DNA of 59,517 bases from Welwitschia mirabilis (lineage: Eukaryota; Gnetophyta; Gnetopsida; Welwitschiales). Of this stretch, positions 32,001-42,955 are shown one piece after another; the stretch's first letter is position 1, and each line of letters opens with the position of its first letter. The position numbers and the translations under genes were made by a program. The DNA is taken from NCBI GenBank assembly GCA_051453625.1, contig JBOZIK010000001.1, positions 196,392,971 to 196,452,487 on the forward strand. Reading direction: 5' to 3'. The notes beneath the pieces were generated by a model that was given only the letters and a program-made list of their open reading frames with translations, was not told the origin of the DNA and made no database searches.

Positions 32001-33180
32001 TTGCTTTTTGCATATGTTTATTGGTTCTTTAATTGCTGTCTGATTTATTAAGCTTTTTTCTTATGTCCTTTAAGGTTGATCTTGTGCCTTTCTTTTCTAT
32101 GTAATTTTGCCTAGTTTAATTGCTTTTATTCATATTTTGTGCTGAGATAGTTTTGCTTGGTATGAAGTTCCTTTAAGTACCTTTCAATACTCTCTGTGGA
32201 TTGTAGTCTTTGGGTTGCCATAGTTAACAAATTTTGAGTTACTTGCATTCACCACCCTATTGGTTTCTATAGAACATAGGTGGAAGGCTTAAGCTAGATT
32301 TAAACTTCACTACAGTTATTTAGGATTACTTGTCCTACTTACAAGAGGAGTTATTGCAATACCCTTGTTATTTTGAGTGAGAGTTTCGACAAAGTTATGC
32401 ATTTATAGTAATACCCTTGTGATTTATATAAATAAAGCTTCATTCTCTTACAGGCGTTAAATGCATAATGTAATTTTTAGATTATCTTTGAAAGCAATAA
32501 AGAGGTTTACATGAAACAGTTTCAAAAAAGAAATCTTGTAAGTGGTCAGTTAAATAAGATATTTGAACATGATAATGAGCTATAACTGAGTAATTTAAAA
32601 AAGTTCAAAGATTTTGTTGTTTACATTTTAATAGGCTATTGTTAATATGTGGGTAATAAATTTTAGCTTTTCTGAAAAGCCTAAGTGTCTAAATGTTACA
32701 ACTAGAGAAGTCAAATAATATACAAAAAAGGGACTTGTACATAACATTTACATAAGTGGTGTCAAGAAAAGGCAAACTTATTAACGTGAAGATGAACAAA
32801 ATGGCAAGGATAGAAGTGCTACAAAAATTGCAATTTCTTGTTCTAAATCAAGCATGATAAAATTCATGCTATTCTTTTATGTTATTGATATTATATTTGT
32901 TGTCCAGCATTTGTGATTCTCCTAATACAATAACAAATTCAAGAAGGTAACCATCACAATTTCAATCCCACCTCCAGCGATTGTAGTAGCCATCTACTTC
33001 AACACATGTTTGGGAGCAAAAGGTTTCTGTAGGACAAAAAAAGAAAGAAAACACATTCAATTAATATAAGCCATAGGAAGCTAACATTCATATTCACATG
33101 CTAAACAATTTGAAAAACATGTACTACACCATGCTCTATCTTTAACATATTTTAAATACCTTGCTTACAAAATGTTAGAG
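29046..33180. other. Gene-poor spacer; small less AT-rich island at 29460-29640
   Basis: The island holds a 41-codon frame from ATG at 29469 to a stop at 29592-29594 (MPRPSAELQKIRTQEELSSA and onward). It has no known family and could be a lone exon or chance. The rest shows poly-T runs (29743) and short unconvincing frames. No RNA gene or tandem array seen. Confidence 0.4.
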
Positions 33181-33420
33181 GTGACTATATGAAATCCATG
33201 AAAAGTTTGCTCCATTAAATTTAGACCACTTGATATCAGCTTGTCTAAATATGCCATTAGGACGATTTTGTTTAGGAATTGTCTAGGTATACTCCCAAAA
33301 TCCCTTTGCTTCACGAAAATTTGGTTTTAAGGCCATTTTGCATTCATGACATCACTATGTAAAGTGTATATTTCAAAAGCCTCCATCATTCAAATTAAAA
33401 GACGCATGAGAGTATTGAAA
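33181..33420 (-). other. Coding-like remnant, unidentified, minus strand
   Basis: Minus-strand translation gives MMEAFEIYTLYSDVMNAKWP, a stop, then NQIFVKQRDFGSIPRQFLNK and IVLMAYLDKLISSGLNLMEQ. Uninterrupted protein-like text of this length with a single stop is unusual here. It may be a transposase or retroelement remnant, but I do not recognise it. Confidence 0.3.
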
Positions 33421-34471
33421 ATGCAATCATGATAACAAAGAGAGTGTGTGATAAAAATATAAAAAAAACGTATGTATACATAATATTATCTTACATGTCA
33501 CCTACATAAATCCAGTTTTCTCCCCTTTAGCAAACAACTTCCCTTACTATTTGGTTTTCTAACTAGGTAGTTCAATTGTCACTTTGACCTAATTTTCATC
33601 AAAGTTAATATTATATACCCTTATAAAAGATAATTCATGCTAAATATAAATAACATTTTTATTACATAATGTTATATACCCTTAAAAAAATTTGTTTTTA
33701 GATATACTAAATAAAAATTGTTAATATTCTATTTCAGATAGAAATTTCAACAACCATATATAATCAAGGTATTGCAAATACTAAATTTTTGAATTCTACA
33801 AATCAGCAATAATGCATAAAGGTTAAAATTAAAGAATGCAAGTTATTGCAAATCCTAAATTTTTCCAAAGACAATGATAGATGTATCGGATGTAACTAAG
33901 ATGAAAGCCTCTTTATCAACAACAATCTCTTTAGGGCTACCACTTTTTTATTCACTTACACAATACATAAAGGATTAATTTTTTGTTCACTATATGTTAA
34001 AGCTCACTATTCCTATTAAAGTAGCATTCCGCTAAATGTCTCTATTACAATCAATCACATATAACGTAAAAACATTTACAAGTGAAAAGAACTTCAAATA
34101 TTTAAAATCTCCCTCAAAAATCTACCATTGCTATTTCAAGAATAATCTTGTTATCTAGATTGCCAGTCCCAAACTTCATCGAATGCGCTATAGATTCTAT
34201 AAAATGTCTAAGATGTGACAGGAAAAGTTCACCCACATGAAAAGACACTAAAGGAGCATAAAAGATTTGACAAGAGAATAAGAAAATGGATGTTTTTGGA
34301 TTGACATTGTCAAGGCCAGGTTAGCTAATATGAAATGGGTTATAAAACTTTAATCAAGCCACAAATGGGATATGAATTATGTGACCACTTCACAGGCACA
34401 AATGGGATACGAACTATGCAAGGAGTTTCACAAGCTGGCCAGTAATTGCAAACTCAGCAACATCAACAAGA
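33421..34471. other. AT-rich spacer, no gene seen
   Basis: No coding motif or repeat recognised; composition becomes less AT-rich towards 34300. Confidence 0.4.
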
Positions 34472-34814
34472 ACAAGTGCTATTCAGAAATCTTTGACAAA
34501 CAAATATGCTACGTGGGCCCTCCTTCTTATGCTCCTCGTTTGGTGCATAGTTATGACAGTTTCCAAAGTCTTCACCGTGGACGTGATGAGCAGGGTGAAC
34601 GAGACACTCGGTGTGCACTGCAAAGAGGATTAGGAGGTTTTTGATCATTTGGGGATTATAAAGGGCTGACGAATTCCACATTTGGGCTGGCTCTGGCCAG
34701 TATGCAACCTAATACGTATCGGTTTATGGAGATTTTGAGTGCGTGTGCTATTCCATTAATGTAACACGAGAAAAAGACGAATGCATAAATCGATTGGAGA
34801 CAAAACGCATTTGA
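34472..34814 (+). pseudogene. Possible S-protein homologue (plant self-incompatibility S1 family) pseudogene
   Basis: The plus frame through 34508 reads ATWALLLMLLVWCIVMTVS, a signal-peptide-like segment, then VFTVDVMSRVNETLGVHCKE and D. After an in-frame TAG at 34631 comes EVFDHLGIIKG. One base of frame change later (34665) it reads ADEFHIWAGSGQYAT, another stop, and YVSVYGDFECVCYS. Small secreted S1-family proteins show N-x-L-x-V-H-C-K-S-K-D-D-D-L-G, then a G-x-x-F-x-W/F stretch and later paired cysteines. VHCK, HLG and DEFHIW fit in order and spacing. Two stops and one frameshift make it non-functional. The match is short, so chance similarity is possible. Confidence 0.4.
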
Positions 34815-34920
34815 ATGCATAGTGGCGGAGTGAGCTTGTCGGCGGAGTAAGATGGCGCAGATGCACAACGACAACTACATATTAATAGCATGAATAACGA
34901 GAGAGTGAAATGCTGCAGAA

Positions 34921-35155
34921 TGCATGGAGTGACTAAAATGAACAATGATGCATTGCATGATGACATGTGCATATAGCAAGGCATGGCCAAAATGCCATCC
35001 TCAGTCCACATTTAAGACGACTGGGGAGGCTGTTAGCTTTTACATTCACCAAAAGCATGCATTGTTCCTCAAAGTAGAGTTGATTCTATACAATGCATGT
35101 ACCTGGACGTGTACTTCATGCAGCACATGTAAAATCACAATAACGATGACATGCA
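34921..35155. promoter_or_regulatory. Cluster of six RY motifs (CATGCA/TGCATG)
   Basis: TGCATG at 34921, 34954 and 35094; CATGCA at 35056, 35117 and 35150. RY elements are bound by B3-domain seed regulators such as ABI3, FUS3 and LEC2. Whether this block drives a gene is unknown; no intact gene lies next to it. Confidence 0.5.
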
Positions 35156-35819
35156 TCATAGGCTGATAATATTCCAACTAGCAAAGTAGTGCATGAGTCC
35201 CTTTTGTTATCCAATGCTTTGGTTTTTTTTAAATTATGTTTTTTAATTTTACATTAAATGCAAAACTAAATTAATTATTGTTACTTTTAAAGGGGACTGT
35301 AAAAGTTATATCCATTTCTCTATTTGTGTATGACCTCTCAGTTCTGAGTTAATCTATTTACCTTTAAAAATGAGTTTTTTAAGAGTGGTGGTGGGACATT
35401 CCTTATATATTCATTTTTCATATGTAAATAGTTGGTCTTTTGTTTGGTTGTCTTGAGTTGTTCCACTTTCCCAAGATTAGGCCCTCTTTGTCTCATGTTA
35501 TCCCTAGTTGGGTTGATTTTTGTATGTGGTTGGGATTAGTTCCCTTGGTCTAGCAGTATCCAGTTTTTAAGCGAAGTACATAGATTGCTTAAGGAAACTG
35601 CTTGAAGGATGTCTTCTTTTAGTTGCATAGGATGAAGGCTACAGATTCATCTAGGAAAATCACTCATAAGAAATCTTCCTTGAAATTGCTCATTTCGGTG
35701 CTTCCAGCGATTTCGGTGCTTCCATCATTAGTTTGGTGATTCAGTGATTCTATCAATTTCAGTAGTTCCTATGGAGATTTCATTTTTATTTGATCTCGAT
35801 CTAATACTTAGATATGACA

Positions 35820-36175
35820 TCAAGGGGGGTTGTTGGAAAAATTAAGTAAAAAATAAAAAGACCACTACCTTCTGTTCAAAATGTTAATTTATTTTTAAAA
35901 ATTAAAGAGTCTCCAAATTTTGTTGGAATACATTCATATCCTTACTAGCCAAAATTGGCTCCTTCCTTGTGTATAAATGCCTTATTATTAACGATAGAAA
36001 TTGAGTTGATTTCATTGAAAATACGTTATGCTCCTTGGGATTCTCCTAGTTTTGGGAGTCCTCTATGGTTAATGGATCTTTTAGATCCCTTAGTATTCAT
36101 ACTTGGATATTATGTCTTGGATATGATTGAAAACAATTATGTTTAATGTTTGAAACATCCATCTAGATTTTGCTA
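35820..36175 (+). repeat. Candidate polypurine tract and LTR start of a plus-strand LTR element
   Basis: ATCAAGGGGGGTTGTTGGAA at 35819-35838 resembles the polypurine tract followed by TGTTGGAA that opens many Copia 3' LTRs. A TATA-like TGTATAAATGCC lies near 35970. The right end, target duplication and partner LTR are not visible. 35200-35820 would be the inside of the element but shows no pol motif. Confidence 0.4.
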
Positions 36176-38902
36176 CATGCTAAGATATAAAAATACTATT
36201 TCTTCTATAAGAACCAAATTTTCCTAAGCATAAAACACTCATTTTGATCAAGCATCAAGATTTGTTGGAATATTACTTTGCAAGACTAGAGAAGGCTTTG
36301 AAAGTAAGTGACTACCATAAAAAATGAATCATGAGATTGTTGTATAAGAGATTAGAAGGATACCACTATAAATTAAAATAGACATTTTTAAATCCAATGG
36401 AAGGAAAACATTACTAAAATGTGTCTGAAAAATAAAATAATCATTAATGTTTTTTTCAGCTTATGTAATAAAATTTCAGTACCAGTTTTTAGTGTTAATT
36501 TTAGCAACCTAAAATATTAACGTTTTGTAAAAGGTAGGTTACAAGATTGTGTTTTTTCCTTCCTAATTGAGAAATGATTATTTTATATGACTAAACGACA
36601 CTTGCTATCATTTGGGGTTAAACCCAAAACCTTTAGGTCCATAGTCTCAAGGATGTCATAAAAACCACTTGAGTGACATTTTTGAAACTCTGAAATTAAC
36701 TTTCATTATTACATGCCTTTTTTAAAAGTCTGAACTTTTTGTGGTTGGATGTCAAACTTGAAGCTTTTAATAACCATACCTATCCTCAAGATTATATCCA
36801 GTATGATTGCCCAAATGAATGTTTAATTATGCTAAAAACTTCATAGCAATTTTGGTGCCAAGCAAAGAATTTCAAAATTTGAATTCACAACCTTCTATAT
36901 GGGGCAGATGTGTCCTACTAGCTAGACTACCACCTCATTAGCCTAAAGCTTTTGTGAAGGAGTCTATCATTAGATACACTACTTACAATGATTTTCTAAT
37001 ACTAGTTTCTAAAGATATTTGAATCTTTTGAAAAGGATATGTCTAAACTTAATAAACTAAAACACACAGACATACATATAAAAGGGGGAATTAGACATCA
37101 AATAAAAAGACTTTTAGTAATTATGACAAAGTCAAGTTTACATATAAAATAACTAGCATCTTTAGAGTGGAAAGGAAAGAATGCAAATAAAAGACTAAAA
37201 AGGTTGATAAATNNNNNNNNNNAGGAATGATTAATGGTGATTACTTAATGTTTTAGATGATTTTATAGATGATTCCTTATCTTATGAAAATTGTTGTTAT
37301 AATGATTAATTATCTTATAGTAGTTACTTCATGAAATTGTTTCCTTTTTTTATTTAATAATTACAATGTTATTGTAATTATTAAAAAGCATTCCTATCCA
37401 TGAAATGATTTTATCTTGAATTGTAAGTTGGGTATTCTTTAATGGTAAATGAAAAAAAGATATTTAATAATTATAAAGCCTTTTTGATGGTCATTCCTAT
37501 AAGTTGTAATGCGTATGAATTTTAATTTACAATCACACACACATGAAATGATGATTATGACTATTTCTTTAATCAAATAATAAGTGGGAATATCAAACTT
37601 AAAAATTTTAGTAACTATTTGTTCCTCCAAAAGTACAACCACCATAATCACATAAATGAATGATTTGATTACACCCAAGGCCTCATATTATACCAAGTAG
37701 GGCATTTAAAAGTTCAAATCCATAACTTTTTGAACTAAAAATAAGTGTCCTAAGAGTCGAACTATTGACCAATTAGCATTGATAAACTAACAATAAAATG
37801 AATTTACATATTATGTATAGTTAATGTATCTAAAGAATAAAACCATTTATTAAGAAGAAGAATATATTGTAAGTCTAATAAAAACTTGAATTTTTTTATA
37901 TTTATTTTAAGGAATAACGTAGAGGATGTCGACCTTAAAACTTTTAGGGACTGTACCTTCCTCTTGAAATACAACTATCCTAATCATTTAAATCAATCAT
38001 TTAATTAGACTTAGGGCATCATAGTATTTCAAGAAAAACACCCAAAGATTTAAATCCATAACCTCCTAAATAGAGGAGTGTTCCACTTCTTTAACTATCA
38101 CCTCATTATTGTAGATCAAGAAATAGTATTTTTTTTAGGTAAAATTATAGTATAACATTAGAGCCTTATTTATATGTATATGATTATGGGATAATCTATT
38201 GATATAAGAAATTAATAAGAAAAAGAGGATAATATTTATCTATTATTAGGTCTATCTATTTGATAAAGTAATTAAGAAAGAAATAAGACTTAAGATTAAC
38301 TAATTAGCATAATAATAATAGATAATATACATACTATATGTTCCACATGGAGGTGTAAAGATAGTCACGGGTTAGGATGTCAGTTCCTCCCAAAAAATTC
38401 TTCATTGTAGTTAAAAAAAGAGTCCAAAATTAAGGAACTATCATTTAAATAAGAAATATGCTTTAAGAAATTAAAAAGCATGGTCTAATGACCTTCAAAT
38501 GAAGCTGTTTGTTTGATTGAAATAAAGACAACTAAAAAAATTAGAGAAAAGACGTTATATGAAATTTTACAATTTTGATTTTGTGACTATAGTTGATTAG
38601 TAAAGGTGTTTAGATGAAAAGGAGTTCTATGGGACGCTCTAGTAATCATGCATGGTTTGTCTAACTAGTTCTCTAGAATCTGCAAAAGTTAATTAATCTC
38701 AACCTGGACCTTCTCTACTTGAGTTTGAAGCTGAAAATAAAAATTTCACAAAATATTGGTAGTGATTCTACAAAATATTACATTGCATACATGCTTCTAA
38801 ATTTAATACAAAGTAATACGACAAATAACTTTTCAAAAAAATATTTGAGATAATTATTGCAATTTGGTCGAAAATCAAAGAATACCAAATTTTTTGAAAG
38901 TT
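36176..38902. other. AT-rich spacer, no gene seen
   Basis: Very AT-rich, with a 10-N gap at 37213-37222. The minus-strand frame at 37439-37678 is hydrophobic and looks like chance. Confidence 0.45.
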
Positions 38903-39036
38903 GAATATTCTAGAAAACTACACGAATCCAAATCTAAGTGTTCCTACAAAATGGTATTTTAGAAAATGTGAATATTCTAGACAACCACATAAATCCAAAT
39001 GGAAGCACTCCTACAAAATGGTATTGCTAGAAAATG
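38903..39036. repeat. 67-bp direct repeat, 2 copies
   Basis: GAATATTCTAGA at 38903 and 38970, with AATCCAAAT and TCCTACAAAATGGTATT at the same offsets in each. The period is not a multiple of three, so the plus-strand frame across it is not a repeat protein. Confidence 0.9.
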
Positions 39037-40399
39037 CGACTAAAAATTTTAGAAACATAACACTGAGGGTGTACCAGCTTAACACTAATCAAATAATAAA
39101 TTTTGCTAGTAATTAGTAAACACTGATGAAGAAAAGTACCAAAGAAAATGCTTAATCTTTAAAAGCACTATATGTTTCCAAATTTTACTACTCTTTCAAA
39201 GATGCTTATTTTCTGGTTTATACCAAACTTTGTTACAATAAGTAATAAGAGCTGATGAACTATGAAACAACTTCAAAGGGGTGAAAGGATTATACTACAA
39301 AGCTATTGAATCATTATTCTAATTGATACTCTTAAAGAAATTTGTTTGGCATTTTCTAAATGCACATGCTAAATAAGAAAATTATGGAAAGAAATGTTAC
39401 ATGGTGAAAGGACCATAATGTTTTTTCAAAACTAGATGGTTGCTAACCTAGAATTTATGGTATTAATTAAGGTAGGTGATAATGACAACCACCAAGGACA
39501 AATACAAGTAAAAATATTTAAATGCATAGGAATATTTTCCCAATTAATATATTAACGTAATACTTTTAAGGTTTTCAAATACTACAAAAAACATGTGTTT
39601 AGAAGATTAATTTTTTGTTGAGAGAATATCCAATTACTAAAGTAAATGCCCTTTTAAAAGGAATATTCTTAGGAAAATCTTACTGAACATAAAGTTATAA
39701 TAACTTTCTAGTTGTATATTAAGAATATAGATGTTAAAAAAGCCAGTTAGCCATCAAACATAAAATCCTGCTTAAAAGGATTTATATAACTTAAACTAAC
39801 TTCTTGTTTAGGTAACATAGTTATATCATAGGTTACATGATGAGGACATTTTTGAGAATCTTTAAAGAACCATATAAAATTCTTGAATAAACTCTCTGAT
39901 TTTTAGTATGAAGATTAAGAAGGTACTAAAAAAGAGTAATAATAAACATGAATAGAAGTTAGCATAATTCTATAAAATAGAGACTTAATTCCTAAGTAAG
40001 AGGTTTTATGTTTTGTTTTTCTCATTTCTCCATTCTTTTTTGAATTTAAGGAAATCCTCATCACAAAGAAAAGGAGAAGAAGCTTGAAAAATAAAAGAAA
40101 TAAATATAATTTTAATAATTTTTTTATCTTACACCAAGTCCTAGCTTTTGTTTAATGAATTCTAATAATTTATTATAAAACAATGGATAAAACAATTTAA
40201 TTAATTCATAGTAAAGCCTAAAAGAGGCCAATATTGCTCAATTAAGTACAATAGTTGATTAGTATTAATAGAATTATTACTAAATGAAAAAAGTTATCAA
40301 TAAAGTCCAAATTAAGAATCTAATTATTAGGATTAGGGAGAATTATTTCATTAATAGCATTACTTTGAATATTCTATTGAATCTAGTTTTAGAGAAAAT
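39037..40399. other. AT-rich spacer, no gene seen
   Basis: It may include the 3' end of LINE-B at its right side, but no C-terminal LINE motif was found. Confidence 0.4.
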
Positions 40400-42450
40400 A
40401 TGCTATAATAGTAAATAGAGAAAGGGCCAAGGAACAAGCCTGGCTTACTAAACAATGAATAGTAAAAAGGGATTGGTATTAAAATTTGTAGCTACTTAAG
40501 ATTTAGCATCAGTAAATAAATAACTAAGCATATAAAGAAATTTAGAACCAAAATCAAGTTTTGAAATAGCCTGAAGAATGGAATATGACTTAATTTGATC
40601 ATAAGCCTTAGCTAAATCTAATTTGATTAGTATATTTTACCTATTACAAGCCTTCCGAAGTTGCTACCACATTATTTAAGATACATGTCTTAAGAAAAAA
40701 TCTTATTTGCTAAAGAGATGTGATATTTGAATGAATCCTATTCAATTTTAAAGTCAAACAGTTAGTTCAAAAGACTATTACCAATGACTTAATGATCACT
40801 AGATTTGGGAAGAAGTTGATAACTTCTTGATTTAAATAATGACTTAAAGATCTTATAGTTGTTGCTTCTTAAATGACATGAAAAATTCCATTACCAATGA
40901 GATCCCAATGAGCATTAAAAAGATAAACTAGAGAACTATTATGTCTTGTATCTTTAACATTAGTCATTTAAAAGAAAGCTTCATTTAGTTCATCTATAGT
41001 GATGTCACCTTATAACATTTTTGACATAGCAAAACTAATCAATGTGGAAAAGGAGGAAATAGTCTCTTTCAATGATGCAGTACTTATAAGAGTAGCTTGA
41101 CATAATTATACAAAGTGATTGCTCAAGTAAGAAAGCAAATTTATAGGATCAAAAATAACATTACTCTTAAAAGAGAGCTAATCTAAAGGATAAATAGGAG
41201 AATACATGTTTAAATATTTAACAAATTCTTTGTAATTTTCATCTTGAATTTTAAGCCAAGTAAGACAACTTTTAATAAGTGAACTTTTTACTTAATAAAC
41301 ATCCCATTTCTAAAAAGATGATTTGGTTTAACCAATTTAACATAACTTGCTACATCAAACAGATCATGAAGCAATTTGATTAAATATATATTAAATTAAT
41401 GATTTAATCTTAATATATTCCAAATTTACATGCAAATTTATTTGTTGTTCAAAATGTCATATAAAATTACACACATAACAAATATCTTTATATCATCATG
41501 GAATCTAGTCTACATGACCTAAAGGAGAAGGCTTTACATTCTAAAGATTTTGAAGAATGCTTTGAGCAACTGGAGAAAACAAGTTGCTAGTATGTAATCA
41601 AAATAAATGACATCCAGTCTTTCTAGTGCTATCATTAATTATAACTTTCATTTACATTAGAAAATGATCTGATGCATGTTGAAGAACATTAACATGAGAA
41701 TCTAACCTCTAAAAAGGAAGTACAAATAAATAAAACAAGTTTAACCTACTTCAGACATTAGTTGATCTAAGATGATGGTTGCTCAAGCATATCTCTATGA
41801 AATATTACTTGAATTATGTCCATCCATATCTAATAGGTGGAACTTTTCTTTGTAACTAGACTAATGGTAATATTTGTGCTCTTGAGTGAAAAAAGGAAGG
41901 CTTTCAAATTTATCATTATAAAATTAAACCATGTTGAAATCATGGTTAATAATCATAGACTATAGGAAAAGGAATAAAAATCTGTTGCCATGAAGAACAT
42001 ATCTTATCTAAGACATTTAGAGAAATCTTGAATAAAGACCAAAAGGACCATAAGTTGAAGAAAAAATATATTAAGAAATTCTATTTTCTGAATTTGAGCT
42101 AGACTAAATAGTTTTATGTTTTCAAAATGGAATGCAAAGAATAGTAGCACCTCCTCATCCTTGTGCACGAGTAGTAGCAATAACTATAAAATGAGGTAGG
42201 TACTAGGGCATTTAGAAGAGATATCAACTTCTTGAAGAAGAATAAAGTTAAAAGAAGTACTTAAGCCAAAACGAAAATCTCTAGCACACTTAGGCTAGAG
42301 CCTATCAATGAAGCCATAGACATTCTCTAAAAGAATATTCATGTTGTAGCACAGGGGTTTTTTATTTAAACCATTCATTAGAAGAGCAACATATACCTAA
42401 TTGTCAACATTCATATTATCTATGAAAAGCTGAAAAGAAATATCCATCTT
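40400..42450 (-). mobile_element. Second decayed LINE (LINE-B): endonuclease and reverse transcriptase
   Basis: On the minus strand, 42220-42370 reads NMNILLENVYGFI and, after a stop, ARDFRFGLSTSFNFILLQEV, matching the W-N-x-R-G-L start and I-x-x-L-Q-E of the AP endonuclease. Near 40860-40900 it reads HWDLIGNGIF, as in the block before the reverse transcriptase. Near 40575-40636 it reads NILIKLDLAKAYDQIKSYSI, the first catalytic aspartate block. Near 40400-40450 it reads SLALSLFTIIAYFL in place of D-P-L-S-P-x-L-F. Stops are frequent. It is a different LINE from LINE-A: block wording differs throughout. Confidence 0.75.
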
Positions 42451-42955
42451 CATTGGGAATGTATATCATATCCCATATTTTGTAAACTTTATTTACTTAA
42501 ATATTAAGTATATTAAGCTTTCAATCAAATGATTAATTATCCTTATTCCTTATCAAAATAAGATGTCATTTTAAATTAACCTTAGTTGCAACTTTCATAA
42601 TTTACTATGAAAATTTAAAAAAAATATGTTAGAAGGTTTTTATGAGAAAAGCTATCCAAACATTTAGAATTAGATAATCCCATTATGTAAAGAATTAAAA
42701 CCACATAAATTGAAAACTTCAAAAGGATATAATAATATATTTTGCATCTTATTTACTTATTTGGATTCTTTGTAAATGTCATAGGTGTATCATATTATGA
42801 ATAAATCTTTTTTTCTTTATGTTATGTGATTGATAGATTTTATGAATTTTGAAATAAATGAGCATTTAGACAATTACATGTACTCTTACCTAGAACCAAG
42901 AATGATAAATGAGTAGATAGATTTACTCTATCATGACTTTTATCTTCTTGAGATG
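42451..42955. other. Spacer between LINE-B and the LTR-like repeat, no gene seen
   Basis: AT-rich, no motif. The last bases before the repeat are GAGATG, similar to the GAGATT preceding repeat copy 3 at 49014. Confidence 0.4.

Noticed and set aside
31795-32043. 82-codon hydrophobic frame, plus strand
   Set aside because: T-rich DNA translates to F, L, I and C by default; no motif, splice context or copy supports a gene.
37439-37678. 79-codon minus frame with valine/isoleucine-rich start
   Set aside because: Low-complexity AT-rich origin and no partner exon; chance.
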